Assembly: GCA_004293725.1 (NCBI GenBank)
Contig: REAW01000031.1
Location: forward strand, 1 to 35,101
Length of the DNA: 35,101 bases
From: Curvibacter sp.
GTDB lineage: Bacteria; Pseudomonadota; Gammaproteobacteria; Burkholderiales; Burkholderiaceae_C
Direction: 5' to 3'
The position numbers and the translations under genes were made by a program. A model generated the notes under the pieces. It saw nothing but the letters and a program-made list of their open reading frames with translations, did no database searches and was not told the origin of the DNA. Position 1 is the first letter of the stretch. Each line of letters starts with the position of its first letter. This document shows, piece by piece, positions 22,993-34,993 of this stretch.

Positions 22993-23769
22993 TTATTGCT
23001 CCACAAATGCGCGCTCGACCACATAGTCGCCAGGCGTGGTGGTGTTGCCTTCCTTGAAGCCCTTGGCATCCAGAATCTCGCGCATGTCTTTGTTCAGCCC
23101 GGGGCTGCCGCAGATCATGATGCGGTCAACAGCCGGGTCCAACGCGGGCAGGCCAAGGTCGGCGGGCAACTTGTCGGATTCAATCAACGTCGTAATGCGG
23201 CCCTGGTGCTCAAACGCTTCACGGGTGACAGTCGGGTAGTACAGCATTTGCTTGCTGACCAATTCGCCCAAAAACTCGTGTTGGGGCAGTTCGTTCTTGA
23301 AGTAGTCGTAGTAAGCCAGTTCTTTGACCTCGCGCACGCCGTGCACCACAATGACTTTTTCAAACTTTTCATAGGTCTCAGGGTCACGCGCCACGCTCAA
23401 GAAAGGCGCTAGGCCCGTGCCGCTGCCAAGTAAATACAAGTTTTTTCCGGGCAAGAGGTAGTCAATCAGCAGCGTGCCGGTGGGCTTGCGGCCCACCACT
23501 ATCTTGTCGCCCACCTTGATGTGTTGCAGCTTGGAGGTGAGCGGACCGTCTTGCACCTTGATGCTCAAAAACTCCAGGTGCTCTTCATAATTCGCACTGA
23601 CGATGGAATAGGCGCGCAAGAGCGGCTTGCCGTTGTCTTGCATCAGGCCGATCATGGTGAAGTGGCCGTTGGAAAAACGCAGTGCCGGGTCCCGAGTGGT
23701 GGTGAAGCTGAACAAACGGTCTGTCCAGTGGTGTACGCTTAAAACTGTTTCTTCCAGAAATGCACTCAT
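22993..23769 (-). CDS. fpr: Ferredoxin/flavodoxin--NADP+ reductase
   Basis: The 258-residue FAD enzyme exchanges electrons between NADPH and ferredoxin or flavodoxin. The FAD motif RAYSIVSA (about 53-60) and the NADP-binding LLGSGTGLAPFLSVARDPE (about 113-131) are present. So are MICGSPGLNKDMREIL and the C-terminal VVERAFVEQ, which is usual in proteobacterial Fpr. It acts in the cytoplasm, commonly in oxidative-stress defence and iron-sulfur metabolism. It is divergent from a thioredoxin-like gene with a 136-bp shared region. Confidence 0.94.
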   Translation of the reverse strand: MSAFLEETVLSVHHWTDRLFSFTTTRDPALRFSNGHFTMIGLMQDNGKPLLRAYSIVSANYEEHLEFLSIKVQDGPLTSKLQHIKVGDKIVVGRKPTGTLLIDYLLPGKNLYLLGSGTGLAPFLSVARDPETYEKFEKVIVVHGVREVKELAYYDYFKNELPQHEFLGELVSKQMLYYPTVTREAFEHQGRITTLIESDKLPADLGLPALDPAVDRIMICGSPGLNKDMREILDAKGFKEGNTTTPGDYVVERAFVEQ

Positions 23770-23838
23770 GGGGGCCTTGGGTGAGGGTCAGTCAGAGGGA
23801 AATGCCCGCAGCCACTTTTGGCCAGGGCGAAACCCTCT

Positions 23839-23874
23839 ATTGTAAAACTCCATACCCCCGCGACTTGATATAAC
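23839..23874. promoter_or_regulatory. Candidate divergent -10 elements between fpr and the thioredoxin-like gene
   Basis: On the minus strand TACAAT (23844-23839) lies 70 bp before the fpr start and matches five of six -10 positions. On the plus strand TATAAC (23869-23874) lies 31 bp before the thioredoxin-like ATG. Matching -35 hexamers at standard spacing are poor on both strands, so these are tentative. Confidence 0.25.
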
Positions 23875-23905
23875 GATATTGACCAGAGTCATTAGCGCGA
23901 CCACC

Positions 23906-24271
23906 ATGCCACACGCCCCTGCCCCACCAGAAACTTCCGTTACCAGCCTGCTGGTGGCTTGCCTGTGTGCCCAATGGTGCGGCACGTGTACAGAGTACCA
24001 ACCACTGTTTAACCAGCTGCAGGCCGACTTTCCGGGCGCGCGTTTTGTGTGGGTAGATGTGGAAGACGAGGCCGACTTGGTAGACCCCATTGAGGTGGAA
24101 AACTTTCCTACCATTCTGATCAGTCAAGGCGGGCAGCCGCGTTTTTTTGGCACGGTAACACCACATCTGGAAACCCTGCGCCGACTCATCCAGTCCAGCA
24201 GCGCTGCAGACGCACGCCCCCTGCAGGCGCCTGACGTGGCTGCCCTGACTCAGCGCTTGGGTGGGCGCTGA
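23906..24271 (+). CDS. Thioredoxin-like protein with CGTC active site
   Basis: The 121-residue protein has a thioredoxin fold with the active-site sequence AQWCGTCTEYQP (Cys25, Cys28), the strand FVWVDVEDE, and the cis-proline loop ENFPTILI. The CGTC pair differs from classical CGPC and would be expected to change the redox potential. No signal peptide is seen, so it is cytoplasmic. The start is ATG 23906 by fit to the fold; a TTG at 23879 would add nine residues. No good ribosome-binding site is visible. It is divergent from fpr and convergent with alaS, separated from the latter by repeat copy C. Confidence 0.85.
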   Translation: MPHAPAPPETSVTSLLVACLCAQWCGTCTEYQPLFNQLQADFPGARFVWVDVEDEADLVDPIEVENFPTILISQGGQPRFFGTVTPHLETLRRLIQSSSAADARPLQAPDVAALTQRLGGR

Positions 24272-24308
24272 GGTTCTGATCGCTGCGCTTCATGGGCGTT
24301 TATGCATC

Positions 24309-24363
24309 AAATAGAGCTCTAGAGCTCATGGAATAAGCGCCAATAGCTCCCGATTTGATAGCG
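24309..24363 (+). repeat. Copy C of the short repeat, at a convergent gene junction
   Basis: The copy contains CTCTAGAGCTCATGGAATAA, GCGC, AATAGCT and GATTTGATAGC, aligning with copies A and B. A perfect 14-bp palindrome, GAGCTCTAGAGCTC, is at 24314-24327. The copy fills the 105-bp gap between the convergent thioredoxin-like and alaS genes. Aligned by eye. Confidence 0.6.
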
Positions 24364-24376
24364 ATTACGCGACCAA

Positions 24377-27028
<2,652 letters not shown>

Positions 27029-27076
27029 GTCGGTAGAAGTAGTCTTGGAGCTGGGTTCAAAAGGCCTAACCACGTA

Positions 27077-28009
27077 TTATCGCGTGCCTTGCGCACTGCT
27101 TCCGAGGGCATGGCCATCCAGCGTGGGACGAACGGCCGTCAAAAAGTTGCTCAGGGGCTCGGATTGCACTGCACCTTTGCGCCAAGCCAGCCCCACATCT
27201 AGCGGAGGAAGCGGCTTGGCCATTGGCCGCGCTTCGATGCGATCACCCTCCAGCGACCACGGGCGGTACAACATATCGGGCAACACCGAACAACCCGCCC
27301 CCGTCGCCACCAGGCTGCGGACAGCCTCCACCGAGGAGGTGCGAATGAGTACATTGGGGTCGCCCCCTGCGGTATTCCATTGGGCAGTCGCGGCATCGCC
27401 GAGTTCATCGACCTGCAGCAGCACCAATGATTGGCGCGCCAAATCGGCTGCCTCTATCTTTTCTTCGCCAGCAAGTCGGTGGTTCACCGGGCACCACACG
27501 CGCCAACCCGAGCGAAGAATGGTCTCAGTCTCCAGCGCGCGGTGGTTCTGCAACTGGGAAACCACAATCAACGCCACATCAAGCTCACCACTAACCAGCA
27601 GATGCTCCAGATAGTCGCGCCGGTCTTCCGTAATCTGTACCGTAATCCGTGGAAACACGCGGCGGAATCGGTCCAGCAGAAACGGCAGGTAGTAGCCCAC
27701 CATCAGGCTGGTGACGCCAATGTTGAGGTGGCCGGTGACAGTATGAGGACGCGAAGCCAAGGCATCTCGCGCATTGCGCATGGCCACCTCAATCTGGTGG
27801 GCGTGACGCAGAAACTGGTGGCCCGCATGGGTCAATGACATGCCGCGAGCCCGGCGCTCAAACAGCAAGGTGCCTAAATCGGCTTCAATTTGTGCAATGG
27901 CCTGCGACACCACGGACTGGGATACACCCAATTCATGGATGGCAGCTGAAATCGAACCCGACTCTGCGACCGCAATGAAATACCGAATGCTCTTGAATGA
28001 CGTGCTCAT
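27077..28009 (-). CDS. LysR-family regulator divergent from the ydc/gab cluster
   Basis: This 310-residue protein has an N-terminal helix-turn-helix (about 4-62: SIRYFIAVAESGSISAAIHE, VSQSVVSQAIAQIEADLG, LFERRARGMSLTHAG). A LysR substrate-binding domain follows (about 90-295, starting HLNIGVTSLMVGYYLPFLLD). ATG 28009 is preferred by alignment to the family; ATG 28039 would add ten residues. It is divergent from ydcS, with 204 bp between, so it probably regulates the importer and GABA genes, perhaps in response to a polyamine-derived compound. E. coli has a GntR/MocR regulator (YdcR) at the equivalent place. Confidence 0.92.
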   Translation of the reverse strand: MSTSFKSIRYFIAVAESGSISAAIHELGVSQSVVSQAIAQIEADLGTLLFERRARGMSLTHAGHQFLRHAHQIEVAMRNARDALASRPHTVTGHLNIGVTSLMVGYYLPFLLDRFRRVFPRITVQITEDRRDYLEHLLVSGELDVALIVVSQLQNHRALETETILRSGWRVWCPVNHRLAGEEKIEAADLARQSLVLLQVDELGDAATAQWNTAGGDPNVLIRTSSVEAVRSLVATGAGCSVLPDMLYRPWSLEGDRIEARPMAKPLPPLDVGLAWRKGAVQSEPLSNFLTAVRPTLDGHALGSSAQGTR

Positions 28010-28044
28010 TTCGACAATACAGGCACCTTTATGGCGCATTTTCC

Positions 28045-28150
28045 GGGTAAACCCTGCGCCGCACCAACTTCGGACCTAGGGTAAACCACTAATTTTTGAC
28101 GATTGTGGTGCGAGGTATCTGTTTTACCGATGGATTGTATTGGTTTGCCC
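28045..28150. promoter_or_regulatory. Repeated GGGTAAACC element upstream of ydcS, candidate LysR operator
   Basis: GGGTAAACC occurs exactly at 28045-28053 and 28079-28087, spaced 34 bp apart. A one-mismatch inverted copy (GGTTTGCCC) is at 28142-28150 and a weaker inverted match (GTTTTACC) at 28121-28128. The cluster lies wholly in the divergent LysR-ydcS intergenic region, as expected for a LysR regulator with several sites. A TTGACG at 28096-28101 might be a -35 but has no good -10 partner. Confidence 0.45.
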
Positions 28151-28213
28151 GCGTGGCACGCTTGGACGGGCCTTTCTAAGATGCAGACTCCCTACAACCC
28201 TTGGAGAGTTTCC

Positions 28214-29362
28214 ATGTCGCATACACGCGCAGTTCTTGCCGGTCTGTTCGCCCTGTCAGCAGCCACCAGCTTTGCAGCCCCCCCCACTGCCATCGGCAAA
28301 GGTGAAGGCCAACTCAACATCATTGCTTGGGCTGGCTACATCGAACGTGGCGCAACGGTCAAGGAATACGACTGGACCACCAGCTTCGAAAAAGACACCG
28401 GATGCAAGGTCAACGTGAAGACCGCAGCCACTTCCGATGAAATGGTTTCGCTGATGAAAGCAGGCGGTCACGACTTGGTCACAGCCTCGGGCGATGCCAG
28501 CGGACGCCTGATCGCTGCCAAATTGGTGCAGGAAGTCAACATCGGCCTGGTCCCCAGCTACAAGAACATCGACAAGCGCTTGCAAAACGCGCCTTGGCAC
28601 ACACAGGGCGGCAAAAACTATGGCGTGCCGTACCAGTCGGGACCCAATGTACTGATGTACAACACCGACACCTTCAAGACTGCACCCACCTCGTGGTCCG
28701 TGGTGTTTGAAGAACAGAACCTTCCCGACGGCAAGTCCAACAAAGGCCGCGTCCAGGCTTATGACGGCCCCATCTACATTGCCGATGCAGCGCTGTACCT
28801 GATGACCAAGAACCCAGCGCTGGGTATCAAAGACCCCTACGAACTCAACGAAAAGCAATACGCAGCAGCGCTGGAGCTGCTGCGCGGCCAGAAAAAACTG
28901 ACCCATCGTTACTGGCATGACGCCACCGTGCAAATGACCGATTTCAAAAATGAAGGTGTGGTTGCCTCCGGCTCATGGGGCTTCATGGTCAACAGCCTGA
29001 AGGGCGAGAAGAAGCCCATTGCCTCTGTCATCCCTAAAGAAGGTGCAACAGGCTGGGCCGACACCACCATGCTCCATACCAATGCCAAGAACGTGAATTG
29101 CGCCTACAAATGGATGGAACACCAGTTGAGCGACAAGCTCCAGGCGCCGTTGGCCGAGTGGTTCGGTACGGTGCCCGTGACACCGGGTGCATGCAAAGCC
29201 AAAGCTCCTGGTGGTAGCGACTTCTGCAAGGTCAATGGATTTGACGACTTGAACAAGATCAAATTCTGGAAGACCCCTGAAGCCAAATGCACGACCCAGG
29301 GCACCTGCGTTCCTTACTCCAAATGGGCGCTGGACTACATCGCCATCATGGGCGGCCGCTGA
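28214..29362 (+). CDS. ydcS: ABC transporter periplasmic substrate-binding protein, YdcS-like
   Basis: The 382-residue protein has a signal peptide (cleavage near SFA-APP, residue 22). It is very close to E. coli YdcS as I recall it: LNIIAWAGYIERG, TSFEKDTGCKVNVKTAATSD, LVTASGDAS, EEQNLPDGKSNKGRVQAYDG, RYWHDATVQMTDFKNEGVVA and DYIAIMGGR at the C-terminus. YdcS belongs to the PotD-like polyamine-binding group. GGAGAG precedes ATG 28214. It is the first gene of the cluster with ATPase, two permeases, patD, gabT and gabD. The ligand is inferred to be a polyamine-like compound or GABA precursor. Confidence 0.92.
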   Translation: MSHTRAVLAGLFALSAATSFAAPPTAIGKGEGQLNIIAWAGYIERGATVKEYDWTTSFEKDTGCKVNVKTAATSDEMVSLMKAGGHDLVTASGDASGRLIAAKLVQEVNIGLVPSYKNIDKRLQNAPWHTQGGKNYGVPYQSGPNVLMYNTDTFKTAPTSWSVVFEEQNLPDGKSNKGRVQAYDGPIYIADAALYLMTKNPALGIKDPYELNEKQYAAALELLRGQKKLTHRYWHDATVQMTDFKNEGVVASGSWGFMVNSLKGEKKPIASVIPKEGATGWADTTMLHTNAKNVNCAYKWMEHQLSDKLQAPLAEWFGTVPVTPGACKAKAPGGSDFCKVNGFDDLNKIKFWKTPEAKCTTQGTCVPYSKWALDYIAIMGGR

Positions 29363-29392
29363 TCAATTCTTGCTAAGTTAACTAGGGAAAAC

Positions 29393-30418
29393 ATGCCAGT
29401 CGCTATCGAGTTTCAACAGGTTTCCAGGCATTACGGAGACGTCAAGGCCCTGGACCGCGTCAGTTTCAGTGTGGAAGAAGGTGAGTTCTTCTCCATGCTG
29501 GGGCCGTCGGGTTCCGGCAAGACGACTTCGCTGCGGCTAATGGCGGGCTTTGAGCAGCCTAGCAGCGGTAGCTTGCGCCTGATGGGAAACGAGGCGTCTG
29601 GCACCCCACCGTATGCCCGTGATGTGAATACCGTATTCCAAGACTACGCGCTGTTTCCACATATGAATGTGTTGGACAACGTAGCCTATGGCTTGATGGT
29701 GCGCAAGGTTCCCAAGGCCGAGCGTTTGGCACAGGCGCGCGAGGCACTGGCCATGGTTGCTTTGCCCGACCACGGCGAGCGCACACCAGCCCAGCTTTCT
29801 GGCGGACAACGCCAACGCGTGGCCCTGGCTCGCGCCTTGGTCAACCGGCCACGTATTTTGTTGCTCGACGAACCCCTGGGCGCGTTGGATTTGAAATTGC
29901 GCGAGCAGATGCAGGTAGAGCTCAAGGTCTTGCACCGCAAACTGGGCATTACCTTTGTCTATGTCACCCACGACCAAAGCGAGGCCTTGTCCATGTCGGA
30001 CCGCATCGCGGTATTTAACAAAGGACAAATCGAACAAATCGCCACGCCACGCGATTTGTACCACCGCCCCCGCACCCGTTTTGTCGCTGACTTTGTCGGT
30101 AGTTCCAACGTGTTTGATGCGGAACTGGCACACAACCTCACCGGCAAACGCCAGCCTTTCGCAGTACGACAAGAAAAAATTTCCTTGCTGGCCCTTGGAA
30201 TGTCTGCTGCACCAGGCAGCTTGCAAGTAGAGGGGGAGGTTTTGGCGATCCAATTTTTGGGGGCCTCGCAGCGCGTGGAAGTCCGCGTAGGCAACCAAAC
30301 ACTGACCGCACTGCAGCCGGAAAGCGAAGCCGCAAGTGCATTGGCCGCTGCAACGCAGGCTGGACAGCGCATTGCCTTGCAGTGGGCAGAACAACACATG
30401 GTGATGCTCGATGCGTGA
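29393..30418 (+). CDS. ydcT: ABC transporter ATP-binding protein, YdcT/PotA-like
   Basis: The 341-residue ATPase powers the importer. Walker A GPSGSGKTT is at 37-45, the Q-loop is VFQDYALFPH, the signature LSGGQ is at 135-139, Walker B LLLDEP at 156-161, and the switch histidine is in YVTHDQSEA. The C-terminal part (about 240-341) is a TOBE-type regulatory domain as in PotA-like proteins. It starts 30 bp after ydcS and its end overlaps the next permease gene by eight bases, indicating one operon. Confidence 0.94.
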   Translation: MPVAIEFQQVSRHYGDVKALDRVSFSVEEGEFFSMLGPSGSGKTTSLRLMAGFEQPSSGSLRLMGNEASGTPPYARDVNTVFQDYALFPHMNVLDNVAYGLMVRKVPKAERLAQAREALAMVALPDHGERTPAQLSGGQRQRVALARALVNRPRILLLDEPLGALDLKLREQMQVELKVLHRKLGITFVYVTHDQSEALSMSDRIAVFNKGQIEQIATPRDLYHRPRTRFVADFVGSSNVFDAELAHNLTGKRQPFAVRQEKISLLALGMSAAPGSLQVEGEVLAIQFLGASQRVEVRVGNQTLTALQPESEAASALAAATQAGQRIALQWAEQHMVMLDA

Positions 30419-31364
30419 AGCCGCCGCCTTGCCCTCTTTGCAGTCCGAAGCACACAGCCTGCGCAGACACATTTCCAACACGCTCTACCAGCGGCGAACC
30501 CTCACGCTGTTTTTGATCCTGCTGCCGCCACTTCTGTGGTTTGGCGTGGTCTATGTCGGCTCGCTGCTCACCTTGCTAAGCCAGAGCATTTTTACCTTCG
30601 ACGAGATGGCCATGTCGGTCACCGCCGAACTGACCAGCGACAACTTCACCAGCTTGCTGAACCCAGCCAACTACGACATTGTGTTGCGTACGGTTTTGAT
30701 GGCCGTGGCCGTCACCGTGGGTTGTGTGCTGATCGGCTTTCCGATGGCGTATTACATGGCCCACCACGCCGGCCCCCGTGAAAAAGGCTTCTTCTTTGTC
30801 AGCGTCATGTTGCCCATGTGGGCCAGCTACATCGTCAAGGCCTACGCTTGGACCGTACTGCTGGCGCAGGGCGGCGTCATCTATTGGACTTTGCGGCAAC
30901 TGGGCTTGTTGCCTGTGCTGGAGGGCATTTTGCAGCTGCCGGTGATCGGTGGTGAAACCTTGGCTACCTCCAATCTGGGCCGTTTTTTGGTGTTTACCTA
31001 CATCTGGCTTCCCTTCATGATTTTGCCTATCCAGGCAGCCATCGAACGGGTACCCGCGAATCTGCTGCTCGCATCTGCGGACTTGGGCGCAACCCCCTTC
31101 AAAACCTTCACCAGTGTGTTGTGGCCGTTGGCGTTTCCCGGGGTAGTGGCAGGCTCCATCTTTACCTTCTCGCTGACGCTGGGTGACTACATCATTCCGC
31201 AGCTCATTGGTCCGTCTGGCTTCTACATCGGCAACATGGTCTACACCCTGCAAGGAACGATTGGCAACATTCCCCTTGCGGCGGCGTTCACCTGTGTGCC
31301 GATTGTTCTGATCACCCTCTACCTGGCACTGGCACGCCGCTTGGGAGCATTCAATGCGCTCTAA
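30411..31364 (+). CDS. ydcU: ABC transporter permease, YdcU/PotB-like
   Basis: This 317-residue inner-membrane protein has about six hydrophobic segments (first at about 30-55, [20 protein letters not shown]) and an ABC permease EAA-type loop, [20 protein letters not shown] (about 212-231). It carries a large periplasmic loop after the first segment ([14 protein letters not shown]). It forms the channel with the following gene product. Its start overlaps the ATPase gene and its end overlaps the next permease gene by 11 bases. Confidence 0.93.
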   Translation: MREAAALPSLQSEAHSLRRHISNTLYQRRTLTLFLILLPPLLWFGVVYVGSLLTLLSQSIFTFDEMAMSVTAELTSDNFTSLLNPANYDIVLRTVLMAVAVTVGCVLIGFPMAYYMAHHAGPREKGFFFVSVMLPMWASYIVKAYAWTVLLAQGGVIYWTLRQLGLLPVLEGILQLPVIGGETLATSNLGRFLVFTYIWLPFMILPIQAAIERVPANLLLASADLGATPFKTFTSVLWPLAFPGVVAGSIFTFSLTLGDYIIPQLIGPSGFYIGNMVYTLQGTIGNIPLAAAFTCVPIVLITLYLALARRLGAFNAL

Positions 31365-32148
31365 ACTCATACTGCGTCTTTCCGCCTATGGCGGACTGGC
31401 CTTTCTGCATCTGCCCCTGGTGTTCATTGCTGTCAGCGCCTTCCACGATAGCTCAGCCGGAGCCGTGTGGTCTTGGGACAGCATGACCTTGCGCTGGTTT
31501 GCCAAGGTGATGGAACGCACCGACATTCGCGATGCCATTGGCCTGTCGCTCTCCGTGGCGGCAGTCGCCACGCTGATTGCCATCGTGCTGGGTACCCTCA
31601 CGGCCGCGGCACTTAACCGGGATCGTTTCTTTGGCAAGAACGCGTTCACCACGCTGTTGATCATGCCCATTGCACTGCCAGGCATCGTGACCGGAATTGC
31701 GCTGTTGTCGGCATTCAAGTTGATGGATGTGACACCTGGCTTTTGGACCATCGCCATCGGACACGCCACGTTTTGCGTTGTGATCGTTCACAACAATGTG
31801 GTGGCTCGTTTGCGCCGTCTGCCAAACCGCCTGTGGGAAGCCTCCATGGACTTGGGAGCAGACACGTTGACCACTTTGCGTTACGTGATTCTTCCCCAGT
31901 TGGGTACCGCCCTGCTGGCAGGAGGCATTTTGGCCTTTGCACTTTCGGTGGACGAGCTGATCGTGACTACCTTTACCGCAGGTGCCGATCAAACCCTGCC
32001 CATTTGGCTGCTGAACCAGTTGGGACGCCCGCGCGACGCTGCCATTACCAATGTGGTCGCCCTGATCGTCATGCTGCTCACCATGCCGCTGATTGTGCTG
32101 GCCTGGCGCCTGACCCGAGACGGCGACGCCAACCCCAACAACCGCTAA
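31354..32148 (+). CDS. ydcV: ABC transporter permease, YdcV/PotC-like
   Basis: The 264-residue inner-membrane protein has six hydrophobic segments and the EAA loop [20 protein letters not shown] (about 154-173), typical of PotC-type permeases. It pairs with the upstream permease. In E. coli, YdcV has also been reported to influence DNA uptake; whether that applies here is unknown. It ends 35 bp before the aldehyde dehydrogenase gene. Confidence 0.93.
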   Translation: MRSKLILRLSAYGGLAFLHLPLVFIAVSAFHDSSAGAVWSWDSMTLRWFAKVMERTDIRDAIGLSLSVAAVATLIAIVLGTLTAAALNRDRFFGKNAFTTLLIMPIALPGIVTGIALLSAFKLMDVTPGFWTIAIGHATFCVVIVHNNVVARLRRLPNRLWEASMDLGADTLTTLRYVILPQLGTALLAGGILAFALSVDELIVTTFTAGADQTLPIWLLNQLGRPRDAAITNVVALIVMLLTMPLIVLAWRLTRDGDANPNNR

Positions 32149-32183
32149 CCCTGTCATCGTTTTCACCATCACATCCAAACATC

Positions 32184-33629
32184 ATGGCTATACAACGCTT
32201 CCCCACCCAATTGCTCATCAACGGCACCTGCGTAACCGGCGAAGGCCGTGCGGAGCCGGTACTCAACCCCGCGACCGGCGATGTGCTCTGCGAAGTTCGC
32301 GAAGCCAGCGCTGACCAGTTGCGCCAGGCCGTGGATGCTGCCCATGCAGCCTTTCCGGGTTGGGCCGGTTTGACGCCGAAAGACCGTAGTGCTTATCTCC
32401 TCAAGATTGCCGACGCCATAGAAGCCAACGGCGATGAATTTGCGTCGCTGGAATCTCTGAACTGCGGCAAGCCGCTGGCCGCCGCGCGCAACGACGAAAT
32501 CCCCGCCATCGCCGACGTCTACCGCTTCTTTGCCGGCGCCATCCGCAACATGATGGGTGCACTGGCCGGGGAGTATCTGCCGGGCCACACCAGCATGATC
32601 CGCCGCGACGCACTGGGCGTGGTGGCCTCCATCGCCCCGTGGAACTACCCGTTGATGATGGCCGCCTGGAAGCTGGGGCCCGCCATCGCCATGGGCAACA
32701 CGGTGGTGCTCAAACCGTCTGAAATGACACCACTGACCACACTGCGATTTGGCGAGCTTCTGGCAAAAATTCTGCCCCCCGGTGTCGTCAACATCGTCTG
32801 TGGACGTGGTGATTCCGTAGGCGCGCCATTGATCCGCGACCCGCGCATCCGCATGGCGTCGCTCACCGGCGACGTTTCGACCGGCAGCAAAATCATGGAA
32901 GCCGCAGCGCGCGGCATCAAACGCACCCATCTTGAACTCGGCGGCAAAGCACCTGTCATCGTTTTGGACGATGCCGACATCGCCAGCGTGGTGGAAGGCA
33001 TACGCACCTTTGGCTATTACAACGCGGGCCAAGACTGCACCGCAGCATGCCGCATCTATGCGGGCGAAAAAATCTACGAGCGACTGGTGGCGGATTTGAG
33101 TAGTGCGGTGTCCTCCATCAAAACCGGGACCCAACAAGAGCCCGGTGTCGAAATGGGGCCACTCATCTCGGCACGCCAGCGTGACCGCGTGGCCAGCTTT
33201 GTGGACCGTGCCAGTCAGCTCCCCCACGTCGAAATCACGGCAGGCGGAAGCACCAGTGGCACCAAGGGCTTCTTTTACAAGCCGACGGTGGTGGCAGGAG
33301 CGCTTCAAGACGATGAAATTGTGCGCAGCGAAGTTTTTGGTCCGGTTGTGTCTGTAACGCGCATCAAGGACGCAGAGCAGGCGATCGCCTTTGCCAATGA
33401 TTCCGAATACGGTTTGGCCAGCTCCGTCTGGACCAAAGATGTGGGTTTGGCGATGAATATCGCCTCCCGCCTGCAGTACGGCTGCACCTGGGTCAATACC
33501 CACTTCATGCTGGTCTCAGAAATGCCCCATGGCGGCGTCAAGCACTCTGGTTATGGGAAAGACATGTCGGTTTATGCTCTGGAAGATTACAGTTGCGCTC
33601 GCCATATCATGGTGAAACACAACGCCTAA
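32184..33629 (+). CDS. patD: Gamma-aminobutyraldehyde dehydrogenase
   Basis: The 481-residue NAD-dependent aldehyde dehydrogenase has the residues of the family: Asn154 (APWNYPL), Lys177 (LKPSE), Glu251 (LELGGKAP) and catalytic Cys285 (GQDCTAACR). Family members in a ydcSTUV context (E. coli PatD/YdcW, 474 residues) oxidise 4-aminobutanal to GABA in putrescine breakdown. It follows ydcV by 35 bp with ATG 32184; there is no clear Shine-Dalgarno sequence. Substrate is inferred from synteny and similarity; other omega-aminoaldehydes are possible. Confidence 0.9.
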   Translation: MAIQRFPTQLLINGTCVTGEGRAEPVLNPATGDVLCEVREASADQLRQAVDAAHAAFPGWAGLTPKDRSAYLLKIADAIEANGDEFASLESLNCGKPLAAARNDEIPAIADVYRFFAGAIRNMMGALAGEYLPGHTSMIRRDALGVVASIAPWNYPLMMAAWKLGPAIAMGNTVVLKPSEMTPLTTLRFGELLAKILPPGVVNIVCGRGDSVGAPLIRDPRIRMASLTGDVSTGSKIMEAAARGIKRTHLELGGKAPVIVLDDADIASVVEGIRTFGYYNAGQDCTAACRIYAGEKIYERLVADLSSAVSSIKTGTQQEPGVEMGPLISARQRDRVASFVDRASQLPHVEITAGGSTSGTKGFFYKPTVVAGALQDDEIVRSEVFGPVVSVTRIKDAEQAIAFANDSEYGLASSVWTKDVGLAMNIASRLQYGCTWVNTHFMLVSEMPHGGVKHSGYGKDMSVYALEDYSCARHIMVKHNA

Positions 33630-33656
33630 GCTTCCCACTTCATAAAGGTTGTAAAC

Positions 33657-34955
33657 ATGACAAACAGCACATCAGCATCCAACGCTTCCCTCATGGCCCG
33701 TCGCCGCGCTGCCATCCCCCGCGGCGTCGGGCAAAGCCACGAAGTGTTTATCTCCAAAGGCGAAAACGCGGAGGTATGGGATGTGGAAGGCCGACGCTAC
33801 ATCGACTTCGCCGGCGGCATTGCGGTACTCAACACTGGGCATCGCCACCCTGAGATCATTGCCGCAGTACAAAAGCAACTGGAACATTACACCCATACCT
33901 GCTTTCAGGTACTGGCCTACGAGCCCTATGTGGAGCTGGCAGAGCGCATCAATGCGCTGGCCCCTGGCAACTTTGACAAGAAGACATTCTTCCTGAGCTC
34001 AGGCGCCGAGGCGGTAGAAAACGCCATCAAAATTGCCCGCGCCCACACCAAACGCTCGGGTGTCATTGCGTTCACCAGCGGCTACCACGGCCGCACACTG
34101 CTCACGCTGGGCATGACTGGCAAAGTGGTTCCCTACAAGGTGGGCTTTGGCCCTTTCCCCGGAGATATCTTCCACGCCCAGTTTCCCAATGCACTGCATG
34201 GCGTGAGTGTGGATGACGCGCTCGCTTCGGTGGAAACCATCTTCAAGAACGATATTGAAGCCAGCCGCGTCGCTGCCATCATTGTGGAACCCGTGCAGGG
34301 CGAAGGCGGGTTCAACGTTGCACCAGCGGACTTTTTGCAACGTCTGCGGACACTGTGCGACCAGCACGGCATTTTGCTAATCGCCGACGAAATTCAAACC
34401 GGAGCGGGTCGAACCGGCACATGGTTTGCCATTGAACAGAGTGGCATTGCACCCGACCTCATCACCATGGCGAAGTCCATGGCAGGCGGCTTCCCCATCT
34501 CTGCAGTCGTAGGCCGCGCCGAAGTGATGGATGCACCGGCCCCCGGTGGACTGGGTGGCACCTATGCAGGAAGCCCGCTAGGCTGTGCAGCAGCGCTGGC
34601 CGTGCTGCAGGTATTTGAGAAAGAGAAACTGCTGGAGCGCAGCAAAACACTGGGCCAGCGCATCACCAGTCGCCTGCAAAAGCTGGCTACCCAACAGCCT
34701 GCCATTGCCGATGTGCGCGGCTTGGGTGCCATGGTGGCCCTGGAGCTTTGCAAAAACGGCGACGTGCACCAACCCGATGCCGATCTGACCAAGCGCTTGT
34801 GTGCCGAAGCAACCAAGCTCGGACTCATCCTCCTGTCTTGCGGCACCTATGGCAACGTCGTACGCATTTTGGTTCCACTGACCGCCAGCGATGCCATCGT
34901 GGACGAAGGCTTGGACATGCTGGAAGCCGCCATGGTGGCTGCGCTGCGGGCCTGA
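33657..34955 (+). CDS. gabT: 4-aminobutyrate--2-oxoglutarate transaminase
   Basis: This 432-residue class III aminotransferase uses PLP. Lys273 (ITMAKSMAGGFP) is the PLP lysine and Asp244 (IADEIQTGAGRTG) binds the ring nitrogen. The phosphate-binding SSGAEAVENAIKIAR (114-128) and the N-terminal FAGGIAVLNTGHRHPEI are GabT-like. It converts GABA and 2-oxoglutarate to succinate semialdehyde and glutamate. It starts 27 bp after patD, with AAAGG about nine bases upstream. Position between patD and gabD supports a GABA role over other omega-amino acids. Confidence 0.93.
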   Translation: MTNSTSASNASLMARRRAAIPRGVGQSHEVFISKGENAEVWDVEGRRYIDFAGGIAVLNTGHRHPEIIAAVQKQLEHYTHTCFQVLAYEPYVELAERINALAPGNFDKKTFFLSSGAEAVENAIKIARAHTKRSGVIAFTSGYHGRTLLTLGMTGKVVPYKVGFGPFPGDIFHAQFPNALHGVSVDDALASVETIFKNDIEASRVAAIIVEPVQGEGGFNVAPADFLQRLRTLCDQHGILLIADEIQTGAGRTGTWFAIEQSGIAPDLITMAKSMAGGFPISAVVGRAEVMDAPAPGGLGGTYAGSPLGCAAALAVLQVFEKEKLLERSKTLGQRITSRLQKLATQQPAIADVRGLGAMVALELCKNGDVHQPDADLTKRLCAEATKLGLILLSCGTYGNVVRILVPLTASDAIVDEGLDMLEAAMVAALRA

Positions 34956-34993
34956 AACCGACTCGTCGAGAACATTGAACCTTTAGAGTCCCC

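Noticed and set aside
32169..33503. 444-codon frame on the minus strand opposite patD
   Set aside because: No domain or motif is visible; it is a mirror of the aldehyde dehydrogenase codon pattern.
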